This document shows, one piece after another, positions 1 to 8,142 of a stretch of DNA of 64,000 bases; within the stretch, counting starts at the first letter, position 1, and each line of letters starts with the position of its first letter. The stretch comes from Sunxiuqinia indica (GTDB lineage: Bacteria > Bacteroidota > Bacteroidia > Bacteroidales > Prolixibacteraceae). The position numbers were made by a program, and so were the translations under genes. Location of the stretch: the NCBI RefSeq assembly GCF_009847015.1, contig NZ_WVEM01000005.1, forward strand, positions 248,001 through 312,000, given 5' to 3'. Under the pieces are notes generated by a model. It was given only the letters and a program-made list of their open reading frames with translations, had not been told where the DNA came from and ran no database searches.

Positions 1-1203
1 TCTCAAGGAACAACAAAGCGATCTGACATTATAACTCTAAAAAAAGAACTGGAGGCTGAACTGCGCGCCATTTTATCGTACTGGATTGACCATACACAAG
101 ATAAAGACAAAGGCGGTTTCGTTGGCGCTCGCGATCATTACAATCGACTGGTTCCCGGAGCGGAAAAAGGAGCCGTATTGAATGCCCGCATCCTATGGAC
201 ATTTTCCGCAGCCTATAATTTCACCCAAAATCCAGGCTATTTAAATATCGCAAACCGTGCTTACCATTATTTGGTCGACCGGTTTATCGACCCAATTAAT
301 GGCGGACTTTACTGGTCGTTAAACGAAGATGGCAAAGTCGCCAATTCCCGAAAGCAAATTTACGCCCAGGGATTTGGCATCTATGGCTTTTCAGAATATT
401 ATAAAGCGACCCAAAATAAGGAAGCGTTGCAGCATGCCACCGGTTTATTTGAATTGATCGAGAAACACAGCTACGACCATGATCACGGAGGATACATCGA
501 AGCACTTTCGGAAAATTGGAGCCCACTGGAGGATATGCGACTAAGTTCCAAAGACGCCAATGAACCCAAATCGATGAACACGCATTTGCATATTTTAGAA
601 CCTTACACCAATCTTTATCGGGTATGGCCAGACGAGCAACTGAAAAAGAAGATGGACGATTTAATACGGGTTTTTATCAATCACATCATCAACAAAAAAA
701 CAAGCCACTTTCAACTATTCTTCGACTACGACTGGACTGTTCGCTCCGGTATCATTTCGTTTGGGCACGATATTGAAGGCGCTTGGCTACTGGCCGAAGC
801 AGCCTACGAACTGGCTGATGACAAACTAATTGCCGAGGTTGAAGACATAAGCTTAAAAATGGTCGACGCCGTGCTTGCTGAAGGAATGGCAAATGACGGC
901 TCAGTCTGCTACGAGCAGGAAAACAAACACTTAGACACCGACAAACATTGGTGGCCGCAGGCCGAAGCAATGGTTGGCTTGGTATATGCCTGGAAGATTT
1001 CAGGTGATAAGAATTATCTTGAAATGATGAACAAGACCTGGCATTTTATTCAAACCCACCTCATCGACAACAAAAATGGCGAATGGTTTTGGAGTGTTGA
1101 CAATAATGGCGTTCCAACAACGAACAACGACAAAGCAGGATTCTGGAAATGCCCATACCACAATAGTCGGGCATTAATCGAAGTCATCAAAAACTTAAAT
1201 TAG
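1..1203 (+). CDS. AGE-family sugar 2-epimerase (cello-/mannobiose 2-epimerase type), 5' end cut by window
   Basis: This protein probably converts mannobiose or cellobiose to the 2-epimer in the cytoplasm (N-acylglucosamine 2-epimerase fold, alpha/alpha barrel). The frame is open from base 1, so the start codon lies upstream; 400 residues are visible, close to full family length. Family motifs are present: a GHDIEGAWLL segment (His about visible residue 256, Glu 259), HWWPQAEA (His 316) and CPYHNSRAL (His 387), matching the catalytic histidines of cellobiose 2-epimerases. A start at the TTG near base 178 would delete the conserved N-terminal ILSYW and GGF motifs, so it is rejected. The gene lies 28 bases before a GPH sugar symporter and then a GH5 mannanase, which favours mannobiose as substrate. 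That specificity is inferred from context. Confidence 0.88.
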   Translation, partial: SQGTTKRSDIITLKKELEAELRAILSYWIDHTQDKDKGGFVGARDHYNRLVPGAEKGAVLNARILWTFSAAYNFTQNPGYLNIANRAYHYLVDRFIDPINGGLYWSLNEDGKVANSRKQIYAQGFGIYGFSEYYKATQNKEALQHATGLFELIEKHSYDHDHGGYIEALSENWSPLEDMRLSSKDANEPKSMNTHLHILEPYTNLYRVWPDEQLKKKMDDLIRVFINHIINKKTSHFQLFFDYDWTVRSGIISFGHDIEGAWLLAEAAYELADDKLIAEVEDISLKMVDAVLAEGMANDGSVCYEQENKHLDTDKHWWPQAEAMVGLVYAWKISGDKNYLEMMNKTWHFIQTHLIDNKNGEWFWSVDNNGVPTTNNDKAGFWKCPYHNSRALIEVIKNLN

Positions 1204-1231
1204 ACCAAACGAATCCCCTACAATAAACCAA

Positions 1232-3016
1232 ATGGAATACAAACTCAAACTGAAAGAAAAAATTGGCTACGGACTTGGCGATGCCGCATCATCCATGTTC
1301 TGGAAGCTCTTCTCAATGTATTTGTTGTTTTTTTATACCGATGTGTTTGGCATACCGGCAGCAGCGGCTGGAACCATGTTCTTGCTTACGCGAATCTGGG
1401 ATGCCACCAACGATCCCATCATGGGAATCATTGCTGACCGCACGAAAAGTCGATGGGGAAAATTCAGGCCTTACTTACTTTGGATGGCATTACCATTTGG
1501 AATTATTGGCGTATTGTTATTTACAACACCCGATCTGGGAATGACCGGGAAAATTGTATACGCTTACGTCACCTACACCTTGATGATGATGGTTTACACC
1601 AGCATAAACGTGCCTTACGCAGCACTGATGGGCGTTATGACACCCGATTCGAAACAACGCACCACCCTCTCCTCGTTTCGAATGGTTTTTGCCTTTGGTG
1701 GAAGCATCCTGGTATTGGCTACATTTCAGCCATTGTTTGACACATTCGGTTCAAAAGCTGTTGGTCAGTTCCCTGAAGCTAAAATCGTGGAGACTTCAAC
1801 TCCACTTCAGTCTGAAAAAATATTGTTATTCGATAATAGTTTGACAGCTCAAACCGAAGTAACAGATTCATTATTGGTTCTTAGCGCAAAAATAAAAACA
1901 AGCAGCAGCGATGCACTTAAATTCGGAATTTATTCTGCCCAAACTAACGAATATGCATTAGCGAATATCCCCTCGTCTATCGATACCCTTGGACTCAGAC
2001 GTGACGGGACATGGAGTACCGTAAAAATAAAACTCACGGATTTGGTTCCGTCGGCAAACTGGCTTCAAGCTCCGGAAAAGCTACAGTTAGCTATTGTAAC
2101 AGCTAATCCAGGTTCATTCGAATTTAAAAAACTGGAGATCAACGAAATTGATTTTAAATCGGGAACAAAAAAAGCAGTCATGGTTATTGCTGTAGTAGCC
2201 GTTTTATTTTTCTTCCTAACATTTTCATGGACCAAAGAACGGGTGAAACCCGTACAAGAAACAAAATCAACCGTTAAAGATGATTTTAAAGACTTACTTA
2301 AAAACGGACCTTGGTTTATCCTTTTAGGAGCAGGGGTATCGGCACTTATCTTTAATTCGATCAGAGATGGAGCAGCCATTTATTACTTCCGCTATTTCAT
2401 TCAAAATGAAGATGCTATTGATATGACACTTTTAGGGATGTCGCTGCCAATCGCATACAGTACCATTTTTCTTGTACTAGGTCAGGCAGCAAACATTATT
2501 GGGGTTGTCCTTGCAAGGCCGATATCCGATCGACTTGGAAAACGTCATACGTTTTTGTTTGCCATGCTTTTAGCCGCTGTTCTGAGCTTCATTTTCTACT
2601 TATTCGACCGGAGTGCAATTATGATGATCTTCACTTTTCAATTTCTGATCAGCATTTGTGCAGGAATTATCTTTCCGCTACTTTGGTCGATGTATGCTGA
2701 TATTGCCGATTATTCCGAGTGGAAAACCGGACGTCGTGCCACAGGCCTTATTTTCTCGTCATCATCCATGTCGCAAAAGTTTGGATGGACTCTTGGTGGT
2801 GCTGTCACCGGTTGGTTACTGGCAATCTATGGTTTTAAAGCAGATGCTGTGCAATCCGCAGAAACACAAAATGCCATCCGGCTCATGCTAAGCGTATTTC
2901 CCGCCATTGGGGCACTGCTATCGGTAGTGTTTGTATACACCTATAAATTGAGCGATGCCTACATGACCCAGATCAACGATGAATTGAATATTCAACGCAA
3001 TAAAACCAACAAATAA
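1232..3016 (+). CDS. GPH-family sugar:cation symporter (MFS) with a large periplasmic-loop insert
   Basis: This is an inner-membrane oligosaccharide importer of the glycoside-pentoside-hexuronide (MelB-like) family. The N-terminus GYGLGDAASSMFW, the TM2 motif RIWDATNDPIMG and the following loop DRTKSRWGKFRPY are classic GPH signatures. At 594 residues it is about 130 longer than usual. The excess is one block at about residues 172-312 between predicted TM5 and TM6, a loop that should face the periplasm. The block is hydrophilic and beta-rich, with a GTWSTVKIKL segment followed by LQLAIVT and FEFKKLEI, like jelly-roll carbohydrate-binding modules. Six more helices follow. It sits between the epimerase and the mannanase, so manno-oligosaccharide uptake is likely. 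Confidence 0.9.
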   Translation: MEYKLKLKEKIGYGLGDAASSMFWKLFSMYLLFFYTDVFGIPAAAAGTMFLLTRIWDATNDPIMGIIADRTKSRWGKFRPYLLWMALPFGIIGVLLFTTPDLGMTGKIVYAYVTYTLMMMVYTSINVPYAALMGVMTPDSKQRTTLSSFRMVFAFGGSILVLATFQPLFDTFGSKAVGQFPEAKIVETSTPLQSEKILLFDNSLTAQTEVTDSLLVLSAKIKTSSSDALKFGIYSAQTNEYALANIPSSIDTLGLRRDGTWSTVKIKLTDLVPSANWLQAPEKLQLAIVTANPGSFEFKKLEINEIDFKSGTKKAVMVIAVVAVLFFFLTFSWTKERVKPVQETKSTVKDDFKDLLKNGPWFILLGAGVSALIFNSIRDGAAIYYFRYFIQNEDAIDMTLLGMSLPIAYSTIFLVLGQAANIIGVVLARPISDRLGKRHTFLFAMLLAAVLSFIFYLFDRSAIMMIFTFQFLISICAGIIFPLLWSMYADIADYSEWKTGRRATGLIFSSSSMSQKFGWTLGGAVTGWLLAIYGFKADAVQSAETQNAIRLMLSVFPAIGALLSVVFVYTYKLSDAYMTQINDELNIQRNKTNK

Positions 3017-3026
3017 TCATCTAATC

Positions 3027-4322
3027 ATGAGAAAATTATCGATACTGCTTTCCATTTTCGTGTTCATCTTAGGATCATGTAGCCAACCAAAGACATCTGA
3101 TCCGTTTGTGAAGCGACAGGGACACCAACTAACGGTGAATGATGACCCTTATTATTTTGTAGGTACCAACTATTGGTATGGCGCCATCCTGGCTTCAACC
3201 GGCCAAGGAGGCGACAGGGCCAGGCTCATAAAAGAGCTGGACATGATGAAACAGCACGGGATTACCAACCTTCGGATATTGGCAGGTGCAGAAGGGCCAA
3301 ACAATGAGCCCTATCGTGTAACTCCTGCCTTGCAATTATCGCCCGGAATTTACAATGACACGCTTTTGGATGGACTCGACTTTTTAATGGTCGAACTGGG
3401 GAAACGAAAAATGTACGCAGTTCTTTTCCTGAACAACAGTTGGGAATGGTCAGGTGGCTTTTCGCAATACCTCAACTGGAGCGGCTACGGCGACATTCCA
3501 TATCCTCAAATTGCCCCGCATACCTGGCCTGAGTTCATGAGCTTTTCAGGACAATTCATCAATTGCGAACCTTGCCAGGAAAAATTTCAAAACCACATCC
3601 GTTTTTTGTTGTCTCGCACCAACCAATACAATGGGAAAAAATATGTGGACGATCCAGCCATCATGACCTGGGAAATAGCCAACGAACCCCGTGCTTTCTC
3701 CGATGCAAACAAGTCCCGCTTTGCCGAATGGATACGGGAAACTGCTGCCTTCATTAAATCGATTGATCCCAATCATCTGGTCACTACTGGATCAGAGGGA
3801 CAGTGGGGTTGTGAAGGAGACATGGAACTTTTCCGAAAAATACACGATGATCCGAACATCGATTACCTCACCATGCATACCTGGCCAAAAAACTGGAACT
3901 GGCTCGATTCTGATCACATTGCCGAAACCGTTGATACTTCCATTGTTCTCACAAAAAAATACATGACTGATCATATCGAGGTGGCCCGCCAACTTAACAA
4001 ACCAATTGTGCTCGAAGAATTTGGATTGCCCAGAGACCACCATACTTTTGGTCCTGACGATACGACGACAGCTCGGGACAAATATTACGGAGCTGCTTTC
4101 AAGTTGGTTGAAAAGAGCGAGCAGAATGGAGATGTTTTGGCCGGAAGCAATTTCTGGGCATTTGCAGGATTGGGGCGCCATAGCGGCGATGATCCTTACT
4201 GGAAACTGGGTGATGACTTAATGGGCGACCCACCCCAGGAGCCGCAAGGTCTAAACTCAGTCTACGATATCGATTCTACAATGGATTTAATAAAAGAGCA
4301 TGCCAACAAATTGGGGAACTAA
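3027..4322 (+). CDS. GH5 endo-beta-1,4-mannanase lipoprotein (GH5_7-like)
   Basis: This protein hydrolyses beta-mannan at the cell envelope. Its N-terminus is a lipoprotein signal ending in LGSC (Cys18), so the enzyme is probably membrane-anchored. The 431-residue chain shows the GH5 clan A features: FVGTNYWYGA near residue 44, the acid/base motif TWEIANEPR (Glu220), and the nucleophile motif VLEEFGLPR (Glu331). The segment EGPNNEPYRVTP and the Trp-rich loops resemble GH5 subfamily 7 mannanases. It starts 10 bases after the GPH symporter gene and is the last gene of this run. Together they suggest extracellular or periplasmic mannan cleavage, import and epimerisation. Exact polymer preference cannot be read from sequence. 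Confidence 0.88.
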   Translation: MRKLSILLSIFVFILGSCSQPKTSDPFVKRQGHQLTVNDDPYYFVGTNYWYGAILASTGQGGDRARLIKELDMMKQHGITNLRILAGAEGPNNEPYRVTPALQLSPGIYNDTLLDGLDFLMVELGKRKMYAVLFLNNSWEWSGGFSQYLNWSGYGDIPYPQIAPHTWPEFMSFSGQFINCEPCQEKFQNHIRFLLSRTNQYNGKKYVDDPAIMTWEIANEPRAFSDANKSRFAEWIRETAAFIKSIDPNHLVTTGSEGQWGCEGDMELFRKIHDDPNIDYLTMHTWPKNWNWLDSDHIAETVDTSIVLTKKYMTDHIEVARQLNKPIVLEEFGLPRDHHTFGPDDTTTARDKYYGAAFKLVEKSEQNGDVLAGSNFWAFAGLGRHSGDDPYWKLGDDLMGDPPQEPQGLNSVYDIDSTMDLIKEHANKLGN

Positions 4323-4859
4323 TTTACTTGACGAATTTGACTCGAAGTTTGAGAAATTGATTGACGAAAATCCATAGGCATCCGTTCATTCAAATGAAAT
4401 ACTTCCTATTTGGTAAGAAAATTTATAACTATCAGACAAACTGACCGTAGAGGAAGGAAAAATTAAGGTGAGAATGATTCCACGCGATGTACATAGAGCG
4501 GGTTCCATGTTTAGTGTGCGAACAGTGAAGCGATAATTCTCTAGCAAATCAATCTGATTTTCAAGGGCAAGGATGTCAGGGAAGCCAGGCATCCTTGTTT
4601 CATTTATTTTTAACGAGTTTAAATTACTTCCCGATTCAGATTTATTCAGGTAAGAACGAATAAAAATGAGTAAATTACGCAACTAATTATTGCACACGAT
4701 ATGAAATTCAAAATCAAACATTATTCCAACCTTTATCACAACTTTGGTAAAGGTTTGTACGAATGCTGGATCAATTGATTTTTTTCCCCCGCATCACTTC
4801 TGGTGCAACTCCTTTTCATTTATCTTTTCTTATTCTGTTTCACTAAAAATACAATTCCC
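4323..4859. other. Intergenic region, no convincing gene
   Basis: This 537-base stretch separates the mannanase from the glycyl radical activase. It has short open frames on both strands but none with a recognisable fold or start context. A plus-strand frame at 4429-4536 ends in a protein-like tail (VRMIPRDVHRAGSMFS) and then a stop; it could be the remnant of a lost gene, but I cannot name a family. An 8-base inverted repeat (AACCTTTA at 4728-4735, TAAAGGTT at 4748-4755) lies about 100 bases before the activase start and may be regulatory. No clear terminator for the mannan genes was seen. Confidence 0.5.
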
Positions 4860-5657
4860 ATGGATGGGATGATCTTTGACATTAAACGCTTTGCAATCCA
4901 TGATGGACCCGGCATCCGGACAACGATCTTCCTAAAAGGATGTCCATTAAAATGCCAATGGTGCCACAATCCGGAAAGTATTGACAAAAATCCGATTTGT
5001 ATTGAAAAAACTGTGCAACTCAATGGCCACAAATTCACCGAAAAGGAGACCATTGGCTATCAAATAAGTTCTGAAGAATTGATGGATGAACTTCTTAAAG
5101 AGCAGGTTTTCATGCAAGAATCCGGAGGTGGCGTAACCTTCTCGGGAGGGGAACCATTATTGCAGTACGATTTTTTGGCCGAAATGCTACAAACATGTCA
5201 AGCCTCTGGAATTCACACAACTCTGGATACCTCCTTGTTTGCCAACTGGTCGGTCATTGAAAAAATCGCCGGGCACACCAATCTGTTTTTGGTCGATCTG
5301 AAAATAATGGATGACCAGCAACACCAACTTTACACAGGGGTTTCCAATAAAACAATACTGGAAAACATTCAACGATTGACTAGAAATGGGAGTCTGATAA
5401 CCATCCGAATCCCAATGATTCCGGGAGTTAGTACCACCCCGGAAAATGTAAATGAAAGTATTGAATTCCTGAAAACTCTGAAACATCCATTCGGTCGAAT
5501 AGACTTGTTGCCTTTTCACAATACGGCAAAGGAAAAATACAAGCGCTTTCATATGGAAAACCACTTCATTAAAGAACATTCATTAAAAAAGGAAGAACTG
5601 GCAACGATTAAAAAACAATTTGAAAACGCTGGTTTCACAGTTCAACTAGGAGGTTAA
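4860..5657 (+). CDS. Glycyl radical enzyme activase (radical SAM, PflA family)
   Basis: This enzyme reductively cleaves S-adenosylmethionine to install the glycyl radical on its partner enzyme, here the downstream GRE 16 bases away. The N-terminus has FAIHDGPGIRTTIFLKGC followed by the radical SAM triad CPLKCQWC, and TFSGGEPLLQ forms the SAM-binding GGEP motif. The chosen ATG at 4860 puts DGMIFDIKRF at the N-terminus as in the family; an upstream GTG at 4803 would add a hydrophobic leader with no homology. Only one further Cys follows the radical SAM cluster, so the auxiliary ferredoxin-like clusters of many eliminase activases appear absent. Length (265 residues) matches compact PflA-type activases. 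Confidence 0.9.
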   Translation: MDGMIFDIKRFAIHDGPGIRTTIFLKGCPLKCQWCHNPESIDKNPICIEKTVQLNGHKFTEKETIGYQISSEELMDELLKEQVFMQESGGGVTFSGGEPLLQYDFLAEMLQTCQASGIHTTLDTSLFANWSVIEKIAGHTNLFLVDLKIMDDQQHQLYTGVSNKTILENIQRLTRNGSLITIRIPMIPGVSTTPENVNESIEFLKTLKHPFGRIDLLPFHNTAKEKYKRFHMENHFIKEHSLKKEELATIKKQFENAGFTVQLGG

Positions 5658-5673
5658 CCATTTTGTAATCGAC

Positions 5674-8058
5674 ATGGACCAAAACAAAGAAATTATGACA
5701 CCAAGAATAAAAAAACTACGAGAACAAAGCCTGAACGCCGTCAATAAAATATCAGCCGAGCGGGCTTTACTAATTACCGAGTTTTATAAAAGTCACCAAT
5801 CATTAGGCAACTCGATTCCTGTTCAGCGAGCAAAAGCTTTTCGCTATATCATGCAGAACAAATCCATCTGTATTAACGATGGAGAATTGATTGTAGGAGA
5901 AAGAGGACCTGCTCCAAAAGCAACTCCCACCTACCCCGAAATTACAGTGCATTCGTTGCAAGATTTAGACATTCTGAACACACGAGAAAAAGTCTGGTTC
6001 CGGGTTGACAAGGAAACCCGCGATGCCTACGAAAATATTATCATTCCTTTCTGGGAAGGACACTCAAACCGCGACCGAGTTATGAACCGGATGAAACAAT
6101 CCTGGATGGATGCCTACAACGCAGGGATTTTCACTGAATTTATGGAGCAAAGAGCTCCGGGACATACTGTTGCCGGCAATAAAATTTATACGAAAGGTAT
6201 GCTCGATATTATTCTTGATATTAAAGAAAGTCTGATCAAGCTGGATTTTATTAATGATCCGAAAGCCTACGATAAGCAAGAAGAATTAAATGCCATGCAA
6301 ATGGCTGCCGAAACCATCATCCTTTTTGCCAGCCGCCATGCTCAAAAGTTGGAAGAACTGGCAAAAGAAGAAAAAGAAGAGGTTCGAAAAATCGAACTTG
6401 AAACCATGGCTAAGATTTGTCAGAACGTGCCTGCCAATGCGCCACAAACATTCCACGAAGCATTGCAGTATTACTGTTTTGTGCACCTTGGAGTTGTAAC
6501 TGAGCTGAACCCCTGGGATTCTTTTAACCCGGGACGTTTGGATCAGCACCTTTATCCATTTTACAAAAAAGAACTGGCCGAAGGAACATTGACAAAAGAT
6601 AAAGCAACAGAATTACTACAATCATTTTGGGTGAAATTCAACAATCACCCTGCCCCACCAAAAGTCGGAATTACAGCTTTGGAAAGCAATACTTACACCG
6701 ACTTCGCCCTGATAAATTTAGGAGGGGTAAAACCGGACGGATCGGATGCCGTGAATGAGATGTCGTACATTATTCTGGATGTGATTGAAGAGATGCGGCT
6801 GCTTCAGCCAAGTTCCATGGTTCAGCTAAGTAAAAAGAACCCGGAAAGCTTTATCAACCGAGCAATAAAAATTGTAAAAACAGGATTTGGACAGCCTTCC
6901 ATTTTCAACACCGATGCCATTATTCAAGAACTAACAAACCAGGGGAAAAGTTTGATTGACGCCCGAAACGGTGGAGCCAGTGGCTGTGTGGAAAGTGGCG
7001 CTTTTGGTACCGAGAGTTACTTATTAACCGGTTATTTCAACCTGCCCAAAATACTGGAAGTTACTTTACACAATGGATTCGATCAGCGAACCCAAAAGCA
7101 AATCGGACTTCAAACAGGTGATCCAAAATCGTTTAAAACCATGCAAGACCTTATGGTAGCCTTCGAAAAGCAGGTTCAACATTTTGTGAATATCAAAGTT
7201 GAAGGCAGCAACATCATCGAGAAAACGTTTATGAGCCATATTCCCACGCCATTTTTATCAATAATTATTGATGACTGCGTGGCAAGTGGAACCGACTATA
7301 TCAATGGAGGTGCACGCTACAACACCAACTACATTCAGGGTGTGGGAATGGGAACAATCACCGACTCGCTAACAGCCCTCAAGCAACATGTTTTTGAAGA
7401 AAAAAGCATTGGCATGGATGAATTCATGAAAGCGCTGGAAAACAATTTTGAAGGCGCCGAGGATCTGCACTACAAACTGGTTTATAAAACTCCCAAATAT
7501 GGCAACGATGATGACCGGGCTGACGACCAGTTAAAAGACGTTTTCGAACTCTATTACAATGCAGTGAATGGGCATAAAAGCCCTCGTGGTGCTGCCTATC
7601 GCATCAACCTGCTGCCTACAACCTGTCATGTTTACTTCGGAAGTGTGATGCAGGCAAGTGCCGATGGTCGTATGGCAAAAACACCCGTATCGGAAGGTAT
7701 TTCGCCGGTACAGGGAGCCGATCGAAAAGGGCCAACATCGGTGGCTAAATCAGCGGCTAAGATTGATCATCTGAGAACTGGAGGAACGTTGCTCAACCAA
7801 AAGTTTACCCCTTCATTTTTCGAAGATGAAACGTCCATCTCAAAAGTGTCCAGCTTAGTTCGCAGTTACTTCAAGATGGATGGTCACCATATTCAGTTTA
7901 ACGTGGTGAATGCCGACACGCTGCGTGATGCACAAAAACATCCGGAGCATTACAAAGACCTGATTGTTCGCGTAGCCGGATATAGCGATTATTTTAATGA
8001 TTTGGGTGAAGATTTGCAAAACGAAATCATCAACCGAACTGAACACGATAACTTGTAA
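5674..8058 (+). CDS. hypD: Glycyl radical enzyme, trans-4-hydroxy-L-proline dehydratase-like
   Basis: This 794-residue cytoplasmic enzyme likely dehydrates trans-4-hydroxy-L-proline to pyrroline-5-carboxylate under anoxic conditions. The thiyl site GASGCVESGAF places Cys438 and the adjacent base Glu440, the GCVE arrangement of dehydratase/eliminase GREs rather than the CC of pyruvate formate-lyase. The glycyl radical loop IVRVAGYSDYF carries Gly769. Long stretches match my memory of clostridial HypD: FTEFMEQRAPGHTV, TELNPWDSFNPGRLDQH, KVEGSNIIE, TPKYGNDDDRADDQ and LPTTCHVYFG. The activase is directly upstream. No proC (P5C reductase) is adjacent, although a P5C dehydrogenase occurs at 48049-49686. 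Hydroxyproline specificity is the best guess; a related dehydratase is the alternative. Confidence 0.8.
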   Translation: MDQNKEIMTPRIKKLREQSLNAVNKISAERALLITEFYKSHQSLGNSIPVQRAKAFRYIMQNKSICINDGELIVGERGPAPKATPTYPEITVHSLQDLDILNTREKVWFRVDKETRDAYENIIIPFWEGHSNRDRVMNRMKQSWMDAYNAGIFTEFMEQRAPGHTVAGNKIYTKGMLDIILDIKESLIKLDFINDPKAYDKQEELNAMQMAAETIILFASRHAQKLEELAKEEKEEVRKIELETMAKICQNVPANAPQTFHEALQYYCFVHLGVVTELNPWDSFNPGRLDQHLYPFYKKELAEGTLTKDKATELLQSFWVKFNNHPAPPKVGITALESNTYTDFALINLGGVKPDGSDAVNEMSYIILDVIEEMRLLQPSSMVQLSKKNPESFINRAIKIVKTGFGQPSIFNTDAIIQELTNQGKSLIDARNGGASGCVESGAFGTESYLLTGYFNLPKILEVTLHNGFDQRTQKQIGLQTGDPKSFKTMQDLMVAFEKQVQHFVNIKVEGSNIIEKTFMSHIPTPFLSIIIDDCVASGTDYINGGARYNTNYIQGVGMGTITDSLTALKQHVFEEKSIGMDEFMKALENNFEGAEDLHYKLVYKTPKYGNDDDRADDQLKDVFELYYNAVNGHKSPRGAAYRINLLPTTCHVYFGSVMQASADGRMAKTPVSEGISPVQGADRKGPTSVAKSAAKIDHLRTGGTLLNQKFTPSFFEDETSISKVSSLVRSYFKMDGHHIQFNVVNADTLRDAQKHPEHYKDLIVRVAGYSDYFNDLGEDLQNEIINRTEHDNL

Positions 8059-8142
8059 ACTTTTGCCCCAAATATAACGATCACTTGGAGAAAGTGACAT
8101 ATTCATTGCGTTTTGAGAAAGGCTATCTGCGGTAAATCGCGA

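Noticed and set aside
4386-4682. Minus-strand frame of 98 codons in the intergenic region before the glycyl radical activase
   Set aside because: No family features or start context; hydrophobic and serine-rich composition looks random, and the plus strand reads at least as protein-like.
8081-8097. Short hairpin TCACTT/AAGTGA after the glycyl radical enzyme gene
   Set aside because: Only six pairs and no T-run, so it does not qualify as a terminator.
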